Of a DNA stretch of 64,000 bases, positions 57,862 to 64,000 are shown in pieces (position 1 is the stretch's first letter; each line of letters begins with the position of its first letter). A program made the translations under genes and the position numbers. The stretch spans positions 179,107 through 243,106 of the forward strand of contig NZ_PVBM01000007.1 in NCBI RefSeq assembly GCF_002968575.1, given 5' to 3'. This DNA is from Neorhizobium huautlense (lineage in GTDB: Bacteria; Pseudomonadota; Alphaproteobacteria; Rhizobiales; Rhizobiaceae). The notes beneath the pieces are model-generated. The model was not told the DNA's origin, ran no database searches, and saw only the letters and a program-made list of their open reading frames with translations.

Positions 57862-58455
57862 TTAGCCCGATAGCTTATCGCGATTGATCACGGCCCACTG
57901 CAGCAGCATGATCGTCTTGGCGTCGCAGATCTCGCCGCTTTCGATCATCGCAAGGGCTTCATCGAGCGGCAGTTCCAGAACCTCGATATCCTCGTGCTCT
58001 TGCGCCAGGCCGCCACCGCCATTAATGCGGTCGGCAAGATCGACCGGGGCGAAGAAGAAATGGACGTGTTCCATGATCGCGCCGGGCGACATGAAGGCCT
58101 TGAACAGGAAACGCACGTTGCGCAGACGGTAACCCGTCTCCTCCATCGCTTCGCGGCGAATCGCATCCTCCGGATGATCTTCGTCGAGAAGACCGGCTGG
58201 CACCTCGACAAGCCAGGCACGTTTCCCGGCGAGGTAGGCCGGCAGCCGGAACTGCTTCACCAGCACGACCGTATCGCGCTTCGGGTCATAAAGCAGAATG
58301 CAGGCCGCGGGCGTGCGGTGATAGATCTCGCGGTGCAGCCGATGGGTGGCGCCGTCGCGGTCGGTGTAATCGAGCTCGTAGCTCGAAAGGCGCGTCCAGC
58401 CATCCGACAGCGTCTTTTCGCTGACGATTTTCACCCGATCCCCCGTATCCGTCAT
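57862..58455 (-). CDS. NUDIX hydrolase (ADP-ribose pyrophosphatase-like)
   Basis: Cytoplasmic NDP-X pyrophosphatase candidate of 197 residues of the NudF-like type. The NUDIX box GLLDEDHPEDAIRREAMEET plus GY is one residue shorter than the canonical 23, with its first Glu absent, though the metal-binding EE pair remains. ATG at 58455 overlaps the stop of the molybdopterin oxidoreductase gene (ATGA), so both are coupled; the physiological link is unknown. Confidence 0.88.
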   Translation of the reverse strand: MTDTGDRVKIVSEKTLSDGWTRLSSYELDYTDRDGATHRLHREIYHRTPAACILLYDPKRDTVVLVKQFRLPAYLAGKRAWLVEVPAGLLDEDHPEDAIRREAMEETGYRLRNVRFLFKAFMSPGAIMEHVHFFFAPVDLADRINGGGGLAQEHEDIEVLELPLDEALAMIESGEICDAKTIMLLQWAVINRDKLSG

Positions 58456-60590
58456 GCGACGTCCCTGCGAAGCCAAACCTTGTTGTCGTGGAAGGCCGCT
58501 CCGCCATAGGGCGCTACCGCGTCGGCGCCGGTCAAAACGTTGATACCCTCGCCGTCGAGATGCGCCTTGTTCGGCCACAGGCCTTCGGCGATCAGCACGC
58601 CCGGGCGTGCGCCGGGCACCAACCGCGCATGCAGACGGATTTCGCCGCGCATATTGCCGAGACGGACGATATCGCCATCCACGATCCCCAATCGCGCCGC
58701 GTCGGATGGCTCGATCATGACTTCCGGCCGCCCCTCCTTTTGGATCGAGCTTCTCGTTTCCGCGAATGTGGAATTCAGGAAACTGCGCGAAGGAGAGGTC
58801 GCGAGCCGGAAGGGATGCGCCTCGTCCACCAACTCGATCACGTCGACCTGGTCTGGAAATTTCGGCAGTTCCGCCACTGGTCCCATAGCCCCGAGGTTCT
58901 TCGGCGGCTTGTTGGGTGACGGACCATTCGCCCAGTCCGGGCTGAAACGGAATTTCCCGTCCGGATATCCGAAACCCTTCAGATAGTGAGCGGTCTCGAA
59001 ATCAGGCTGCGCATCGATCCAGCGATCGCGTTTCAGCGCGTCGTATCCCGACCAGCCGCTAGCCCTTAGCAGGCGGTCGATATGCTCGCGTTCATCGAGG
59101 CCGAAGCCGGAATAATGATCGACACCGAGCCGCTTTGCGAGCTCCTCGATGACGAAGAGGTTGGTGCGCACGGTTTCCGGCGGCTCGACGAGCTTCGGTC
59201 CGAGCAGGATATGGTTCTGCCCGCCCGCGCGATAGATGTCGTCATGTTCGAGGAACATGGTGGCCGGCAGCACGATGTCGGCCACCTCCGCAGTATCGGT
59301 CATGAACTGCTCGTGCACGGCAACGAACAGGTCGTCACGCATGAAGCCTTGCCGAACCAGCCGCTGCTCCGGCGCGACATTCATCGGATTGGTGTTCTGG
59401 ATCAGAAGAGCTGTCACCGGCCCGCCATATCGAAGGGCTTCGGCGTCGCCGGTCAGGACCCGGCCGATCTGAGACTGATCGAGCTGGCGGATATCGGGAT
59501 CAGCGTAGGCGGTCCCCATCAGCTCCGACTTGTTGAGCCGAAAAATACCGCCGTTGTTGTGAAAGGCGCCGCCACCTTCGTATTGCCAGGAGCCGAGCAC
59601 GGTCGCGATCGACAGCGCCGCATGCATGGCGGCGGTGCCGTTGCGCTGGCGGGCGAACCCGTAGCCCAGCCGGAAGAAGGTCTTCTTCGTCGTGCCGACG
59701 AGACGGGCGAAAGTCTCGATCTCCTCGACAGAAAGACCCGTGATCGCCGAGGCCCATTCCGGCGTCTTCGATTTGAGATGCGCCTCCAATCCTGCCGGAT
59801 CGTCCGCGTATCTTTCCATGTATCCGCGGTCGGCATAACCGTCCCGGAAGGCGATGTGCATCACCGCGCAGGCGAGCGCCGCATCGGTGCCAGGCCTCAC
59901 CACCAGCGCCATGTCGGCCTGATTCATGGTCGGGTTGTCGTAGATGTCGACGACGACGATCCTGGCGCCGCGTTCCTTGCGCGCCTTCACCGCGTGGGTC
60001 ATCACGTTGACCTGGGTGGAGACGGCGTTGGTGCCCCAGATCACCACGCAGTCCGACTTCGCCATCTCGCGCGGATCGGGACCGCGAAGTGCTCCGGTCC
60101 CCATCACATAGCCGGTCCAGGCCATGTTGGTGCAGATCGTGCCGAAGAAGCCGGAATATTTCTTGGCGTGCCGCAGCCGCTCGATCGAATCGCGCTGCAC
60201 CTGCCCCATCGTGCCGGCATAGAAATAGGGCCAAACGGCTTCGGAACCGTGCTTGGCTTCCGCCTTGACGAAGGCGTCGGCAATCTGGTCCAGCGCCGCT
60301 TCCCAGGAAAGCTCCTGCCAGTCGCCCCCGCCCTTCCGGCCCTTGCGCCGCTTCGGCACCATCAGCCGACCGGGATGGTAGATCCGCTCGGAATAACGGG
60401 CGACCTTGGCGCAGATGACGCCGGCCGTATAGGTATTGTCGGCGGAGCCGCGCACGCGGCCGATGCGGCCGTCGGGCGTGAGATCGACATCCAGCGCGCA
60501 GGCGGAAGGACAGTCGTGCGGACAGACGGTGTGGCCGACCTTGGTCGGCTCGGCGGCGGTTTTCGCGGTGATCGGGGTCGCAACGTTCAT
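58452..60590 (-). CDS. Molybdopterin-dependent oxidoreductase (DMSO reductase superfamily)
   Basis: Mo-bis-MGD enzyme of 712 residues. The N-terminal [4Fe-4S] motif has Cys23, Cys27, Cys31 (CPHDCPSAC) and Cys60; GTICTNMAWTG may give the Mo-ligating Cys. A C-terminal molybdopterin-dinucleotide domain (RLVPGARPGVLIAEGLWPNK) closes the fold. No Tat signal, so cytoplasmic. Many relatives are annotated as formate dehydrogenases or unknown oxidoreductases. No small or anchoring subunit gene is adjacent; the NUDIX gene follows by overlap. ATG 60590 is preferred over upstream frame codons (MNNIDAP). Confidence 0.92.
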   Translation of the reverse strand: MNVATPITAKTAAEPTKVGHTVCPHDCPSACALDVDLTPDGRIGRVRGSADNTYTAGVICAKVARYSERIYHPGRLMVPKRRKGRKGGGDWQELSWEAALDQIADAFVKAEAKHGSEAVWPYFYAGTMGQVQRDSIERLRHAKKYSGFFGTICTNMAWTGYVMGTGALRGPDPREMAKSDCVVIWGTNAVSTQVNVMTHAVKARKERGARIVVVDIYDNPTMNQADMALVVRPGTDAALACAVMHIAFRDGYADRGYMERYADDPAGLEAHLKSKTPEWASAITGLSVEEIETFARLVGTTKKTFFRLGYGFARQRNGTAAMHAALSIATVLGSWQYEGGGAFHNNGGIFRLNKSELMGTAYADPDIRQLDQSQIGRVLTGDAEALRYGGPVTALLIQNTNPMNVAPEQRLVRQGFMRDDLFVAVHEQFMTDTAEVADIVLPATMFLEHDDIYRAGGQNHILLGPKLVEPPETVRTNLFVIEELAKRLGVDHYSGFGLDEREHIDRLLRASGWSGYDALKRDRWIDAQPDFETAHYLKGFGYPDGKFRFSPDWANGPSPNKPPKNLGAMGPVAELPKFPDQVDVIELVDEAHPFRLATSPSRSFLNSTFAETRSSIQKEGRPEVMIEPSDAARLGIVDGDIVRLGNMRGEIRLHARLVPGARPGVLIAEGLWPNKAHLDGEGINVLTGADAVAPYGGAAFHDNKVWLRRDVA

Positions 60591-60673
60591 GGCTTTTCTA
60601 TATTGCAAGCCGAGCCCTGCAAAAAGTGCGATTTGCGGCGCATCGATATTATTCACGCGGGACAGCAGCGACG

Positions 60674-61522
60674 ATGAACTACCGGCATATCTATCACGCA
60701 GGCAATTTCGCGGACGTCCTCAAGCACACCATCCTGGCGCGGTTGATCCGCTACGCCCAGAAGAAGGACAAGGCATTCCGTGTCCTCGATACCCATGCCG
60801 GCATCGGGCTCTACGACCTTTCCTCCGACGAGGCGCAGAAGACCGGCGAATGGCGAGACGGCATCGGCCGGCTGATGGAAGCCGAGCTGCCCGCAAAAAT
60901 ATCGGAGCTGCTCGAGCCCTATCTGACGGCGGTCAAGGACCTGAATCCGAATGGCGGGCTGAAATTTTATCCCGGCTCTCCGAAGCTTGCACGCATGCTG
61001 TTCCGCCCGCAGGACAGGCTTTCTGCGATGGAGCTGCATCCGGAGGACTTCAACCGCCTGCACAATCTCTTCGAGGGCGACTTCCAGGTACGGGCGACGG
61101 AACTCGACGGCTGGCTGGCGCTTGGCGCGCATCTGCCGCCGAAGGAGAAGCGCGGCATTATCATCGTCGATCCCCCCTTCGAGGAGGAGGGAGAATATAC
61201 CCGCCTCGCCCAGGGGCTCGCCCATGCCTGGCGTCGCTTCCCGGGCGGCACCTACTGCCTCTGGTATCCGATCAAGAAGGGCGCGCCGATCAAGGCCTTT
61301 CACGAGGAATTGCAAGCGCTGGAAATCCCGAAGATGCTCTGCGCCGAACTCACGGTGAAAAGCGACCGGGAAGCAACCGGGCTATCAGGCTCGGGCCTCG
61401 TCGTCGTCAATCCGCCTTTTACGCTGAAGGACGAGCTGCACGCACTCCTGCCGGTGCTGAAGGACATTCTGGCGCAGGACCGCTTTGCCTCGCAGCGGGC
61501 TTTCTGGCTCCGCGGAGAATAA
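60674..61522 (+). CDS. rlmJ: 23S rRNA (adenine2030-N6)-methyltransferase RlmJ
   Basis: Methylates A2030 of 23S rRNA. 282 residues, starting MNYRHIYHAGNFADVLKH; IIVDPPFEEEGEYTRL contains the catalytic D-P-P-F and SAM-dependent fold; NPPFTLKDELHALLP near the end. The ATG 60674 gives the conserved start. Confidence 0.95.
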   Translation: MNYRHIYHAGNFADVLKHTILARLIRYAQKKDKAFRVLDTHAGIGLYDLSSDEAQKTGEWRDGIGRLMEAELPAKISELLEPYLTAVKDLNPNGGLKFYPGSPKLARMLFRPQDRLSAMELHPEDFNRLHNLFEGDFQVRATELDGWLALGAHLPPKEKRGIIIVDPPFEEEGEYTRLAQGLAHAWRRFPGGTYCLWYPIKKGAPIKAFHEELQALEIPKMLCAELTVKSDREATGLSGSGLVVVNPPFTLKDELHALLPVLKDILAQDRFASQRAFWLRGE

Positions 61523-61528
61523 CCGGCT

Positions 61529-62494
61529 TCAGGAGTTTTCCCGCTTGCCGCGCTCGAGGTCCGGCGGATGCTCGATCCGCCACCGCGACCGCTCGAAGAA
61601 CAGGACCACCACCAGCGCCATCGCAAACGGGATAAGAAGGTAGAAGAGCCGGAAGATCAGCAGGGCAGCAATCACACCGGCCTGGTCCATGTCCGGCAGT
61701 CCCGTGATGAAGACAAGCTCGAGTACGCCAAGCCCGCCTGGCGCATGGGAAATCAGTGCAGCCGAAAAGGAGATCAGGAAGATGCCGAGTACGATCATAA
61801 AGCCCGGATTTCCCACCTCAGGCAGCGCGAAATAGATGATTCCGGCAGCCCCTATGAGCTCGATCGGGGCGATCAGCAGCTGCGGCAGCACGACCGGCGG
61901 CTCGGGATAAAATATCTTCAGCGAGCCGATCTGAAGCGGCCGGAGCTTCATGAAACTCGCCGCCACATAGAGCGCCACCAGCCCGAGCAGCACATATCCC
62001 GTCGCCGCTGTTGCCTCCAATGGAAGGAGGTCGCCGAAACGGCCCGTAACCTCGGGCTCGATGATCAACACGATGCCGGCGAGAAAGAGTGTGCCTAGAA
62101 TGAATGTGAAGGAGCAGACGGCGATCAGCACCCCGATCTCGGCCGGCGTCAGCCCTTTGGCGGAATAGGCGCGATACCGCACCACGGCGCCCGATACGAC
62201 GGATGCGCCGATATTGTGAGAGAGCGCATAGGTGGTAAAGGAACAGAGGGTGATGAAAAACCAGTTCACCTTGCGACCGAGATGCATCAGCGCGATCCGG
62301 TCATAACCGGCGAGCGCGGCATAGGCCAGCAATGTGGACAAACCACAGAGCATCCAGTTTCCCGCCGAGATCGCGCCGAAGCTGTTCCCCAGCTCGTCGA
62401 GCGACAGCCCGCGAAGCTCCTTGTAGAGAAACCTTGCCGAAACGACGATGGTTATGGCTCCGACCACAGGCCAGAAGTACTTCTTGAATTTCAT
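61529..62494 (-). CDS. Lysylphosphatidylglycerol synthase-type membrane protein (YbhN/UPF0104)
   Basis: A 321-residue polytopic protein with about eight hydrophobic segments, equal to the N-terminal flippase half of MprF without the synthase domain (DUF2156). SHNIGASVVSGAVVRYRAYS and HAPGGLGVLELVFITGLPDM are conserved in UPF0104. The lipid or substrate is unknown. ATG 62494 is preferred; the frame is open to 62587. Convergent with rlmJ at 6 bp. Confidence 0.85.
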   Translation of the reverse strand: MKFKKYFWPVVGAITIVVSARFLYKELRGLSLDELGNSFGAISAGNWMLCGLSTLLAYAALAGYDRIALMHLGRKVNWFFITLCSFTTYALSHNIGASVVSGAVVRYRAYSAKGLTPAEIGVLIAVCSFTFILGTLFLAGIVLIIEPEVTGRFGDLLPLEATAATGYVLLGLVALYVAASFMKLRPLQIGSLKIFYPEPPVVLPQLLIAPIELIGAAGIIYFALPEVGNPGFMIVLGIFLISFSAALISHAPGGLGVLELVFITGLPDMDQAGVIAALLIFRLFYLLIPFAMALVVVLFFERSRWRIEHPPDLERGKRENS

Positions 62495-62575
62495 TCCGAT
62501 ATTGCCGTTCCTCCCGCCCCTGTTTAAATCAATACCGTTAAGGCTTCGGTCGCTTAATTCACTCAGGGGGCACCT

Positions 62576-63235
62576 TTGACCGATCAACTTCGCCGGCGCG
62601 CTTTTGGTTGCCTCCTTGCCTGTTTTCTTGGCTCCGCTTCAATAGCGCCCGCGCAGGATCAGGCGGGGCAATTCGATTTCTACGTTCTGTCGCTCTCCTG
62701 GTCTCCGACCTTCTGTGCCTCGCAAAATGGTGGCCGGAACGAGCAGCAATGCGGTGGCAACGAGGATTTCCGTTTCATCGTCCATGGGCTCTGGCCGCAA
62801 TATGAAAAAGGTTATCCCGATTTCTGCCAAACGCGTGAACCGGAGCGCGTGCCGCGCTCGCTCGGCCAGACCATGTTCGACATCATGCCGTCCATGGGAC
62901 TTGTCGGCCATCAATGGCGAAAACATGGAAGCTGCACGGGTTTGAACCAGCGCGACTATTTCGCCAAGGTCCGCGAGGCCTTCGGGCGCATCCGCCTGCC
63001 ATCCGATCTCTCCCGTGGAGAAACCTCCTTAACGGTCTCGGCCGATCAGATCGAAGAGAGATTCATTGCCGCGAATCCGGGTATGAGCCGCCGGGGAATT
63101 GCTGCAAGCTGCGAAGGAAAGCAGCTGGAAGAGGTGCGCATATGCCTGACCAAGGACCTGTCTTTCCGCGATTGCCCGGAGGTGGACGGCGACGGCTGCA
63201 AGATCAGCCAAATCACCCTGCCTCCCGCTCAATGA
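62576..63235 (+). CDS. Secreted ribonuclease T2 family protein
   Basis: Secreted RNase of 219 residues: Sec signal ending SASIAPAQD, then CAS I FIVHGLWPQY with His70 and CAS II GHQWRKHGSC with His112, Lys116 and His117, all catalytic residues present. Six or more Cys for disulfides. The TTG start at 62576 follows CAGGGGGCACC; no better ATG exists. Predicted periplasmic; T2 enzymes cleave single-stranded RNA. Divergent from the YbhN gene. Confidence 0.92.
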   Translation: MTDQLRRRAFGCLLACFLGSASIAPAQDQAGQFDFYVLSLSWSPTFCASQNGGRNEQQCGGNEDFRFIVHGLWPQYEKGYPDFCQTREPERVPRSLGQTMFDIMPSMGLVGHQWRKHGSCTGLNQRDYFAKVREAFGRIRLPSDLSRGETSLTVSADQIEERFIAANPGMSRRGIAASCEGKQLEEVRICLTKDLSFRDCPEVDGDGCKISQITLPPAQ

Positions 63236-63254
63236 CTTCAGAAGAGGATCAACG

Positions 63255-63851
63255 ATGAAGCTGTTATATTCGCCGGCCTCCCCCTATGCCGCCAAGACGC
63301 GGATGGCCGCCCGCTATCTCGGCATCCGGATTACCGAGGTGAAGACCGACACCAACGCCAATCCCGCTGAACTGATCGACAACAATCCGCTCGGCAAGAT
63401 TCCGGTGTTGATCCGGGACGGCGAGCCGCCGATCTACGACAGCGTCGCAATCATGCATTATCTCGACCGGCTGTCGGGCGGAAAGCTCTATCCGAGGAAG
63501 GATGAAAAGCGCACCGAGGCAGAAGTTCTGGAGGCCTTGTGCGATGGCATCATGGATTGCCTGCTGGCGATCATCTATGAGCGCCGTTTCCGGCCTGAAG
63601 ACAAGATCTACCAGCCCTGGATTGACAAGCAGTGGGAAAAGACCGTTCGCGGCCTCGACTATCTGGAAAAGAATCTGCCGAAGACGGGCAAGAAACTGCA
63701 TGGCGGCCATTTCGCACTGGCGGCACTGATCGGTTATCTCGACCTGCGTTTCAACGGACAGTGGGCCGAGGGTCGTCCGGAACTGGCTTCCTGGCCGGAT
63801 GTTTTCAGCAAGCGCTTTTCGCACTATGGCGAGATGAAATCGGCCGGCTGA
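63255..63851 (+). CDS. Glutathione S-transferase family protein
   Basis: A 198-residue GST: thioredoxin-like N-domain MKLLYSPASPYAAKTRMAAR with NNPLGKIPVLIRDGEPPIYD and SVAIMHYLDRL, then the helical C-domain (about residues 85-195). Starts 19 bp after the RNase T2 gene, same strand. Whether it uses glutathione is likely but not certain. Confidence 0.9.
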   Translation: MKLLYSPASPYAAKTRMAARYLGIRITEVKTDTNANPAELIDNNPLGKIPVLIRDGEPPIYDSVAIMHYLDRLSGGKLYPRKDEKRTEAEVLEALCDGIMDCLLAIIYERRFRPEDKIYQPWIDKQWEKTVRGLDYLEKNLPKTGKKLHGGHFALAALIGYLDLRFNGQWAEGRPELASWPDVFSKRFSHYGEMKSAG

Positions 63852-63894
63852 GCATGAAAAAAGCCCGGATCTCCAGGCTGTGTGGAAACGATTG

Positions 63895-63923
63895 GAGGCT
63901 CCGGATGACCGGGGCCTCTTTTT
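63895..63923 (+). terminator. Terminator candidate after the GST gene
   Basis: Ten-bp stem GAGGCTCCGG / CCGGGGCCTC (one G-T) with loop ATGA, followed by TTTTT. It is 43 bp after the GST stop, inside the presumed IS end, so it may belong to the element rather than to the host gene. Confidence 0.7.
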
Positions 63924-63927
63924 GGTT

Positions 63928-64000
63928 TCATGAGGTGGCGGTGTTGATATTGATCGCGCGGAGGATGTTGTAGGCGAGGACAGAGAGGGCCATTTCGGTC
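63928..64000 (-). CDS. Transposase C-terminus, partial
   Basis: Only the last 24 codons are in the window: TEMALSVLAYNILRAINI then NTATS and stop. MAL-x-VLAYN is a well-known C-terminal pattern of IS1182/IS5-related DDE transposases. The gene continues to the right of the window; intactness unknown. Confidence 0.6.
   Translation of the reverse strand, partial: TEMALSVLAYNILRAININTATS

Larger units (their letters stand above)
63876..64000 (-). mobile_element. End of an insertion sequence, continuing past the right edge
   Basis: The last 125 bases appear to be one end of an insertion sequence: the C-terminal 24 codons of a transposase on the minus strand (63928-64000) and a noncoding end of about 50 bp that contains GGCTGTGTGGAAACG (63876-63890), resembling ends of IS1182/IS5-like elements. 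The boundary at 63876 is inferred; no terminal repeat partner can be seen. Confidence 0.55.

Overview
The window is about 64 kb of gene-dense, GC-rich alphaproteobacterial chromosome, almost certainly from Rhizobiaceae (Sinorhizobium/Rhizobium/Agrobacterium relatives). The support is a MarR regulator of the LdtR type beside its L,D-transpeptidase gene, a BA14K-family protein, an HdaA-type DnaA homologue, an AspRS and ALAD of the kinds found in rhizobia, and the block ihfA-fabH-plsX-YceD-cytochrome bc1 chaperone-bamE-hppA. Genus and species cannot be fixed from sequence reading alone. Nothing looks like a prophage, integrated plasmid or CRISPR locus; mobile DNA is limited to the end of one insertion sequence at the right edge.

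1-7.9 kb is a surface-polysaccharide locus: a CelD-like acetyltransferase (cut by the left edge), a Wzz/GumC-like chain-length protein on the opposite strand, then a divergent run of outer-membrane export lipoprotein, GT4 glycosyltransferase, polyisoprenyl-phosphate hexose-1-phosphate transferase and O-antigen ligase/polymerase. This composition matches the unipolar polysaccharide (UPP)/glucomannan adhesin loci of rhizobia. 7.9-10 kb holds small orphan genes, tRNA-Pro(GGG) and a BA14K gene. 10-15.3 kb is the MerR-ihfA-fabH-plsX lipid block, the YceD and bc1-chaperone genes and bamE. 15.3-25.3 kb carries a membrane pyrophosphatase of the K+-independent sequence type, an MFS transporter, nusB-ribH, then ribE-ribD-nrdR-glyA, with a GNAT gene and an HD-GYP c-di-GMP phosphodiesterase gene lying between the two riboflavin segments.

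25.4-36 kb: L,D-transpeptidase and LdtR, small membrane and cupin genes, hemB, an RDD protein, bpt, an AbrB/Doc toxin-antitoxin pair with a readable promoter, parC, and two exported proteins. 36-40 kb: a P450, an LpxL-like acyltransferase and a beta-lactamase-fold hydrolase in tandem, the least explained functional grouping here. 40-50 kb: aspS, a LysR regulator divergent from an ABM-fold protein with a palindromic operator candidate between them, an MFS transporter, rnd, DUF2891, a DUF2000/AraC pair whose start codons overlap on opposite strands, an esterase-like phytase-family protein and a cupin.

50-64 kb: perM-hdaA-ppk-ppx (polyphosphate and replication control), purM-purN, a cytoplasmic molybdopterin oxidoreductase translationally coupled to a NUDIX hydrolase, rlmJ, a YbhN-type membrane protein, a secreted RNase T2, a glutathione S-transferase, and the C-terminal end of a transposase.

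Gene order on both strands, short gaps, 4-bp overlaps and strong hairpin terminators fit stable core chromosome. Several genes need non-ATG starts (TTG for the O-antigen ligase, MerR and RNase T2 genes; GTG for plsX and doc).
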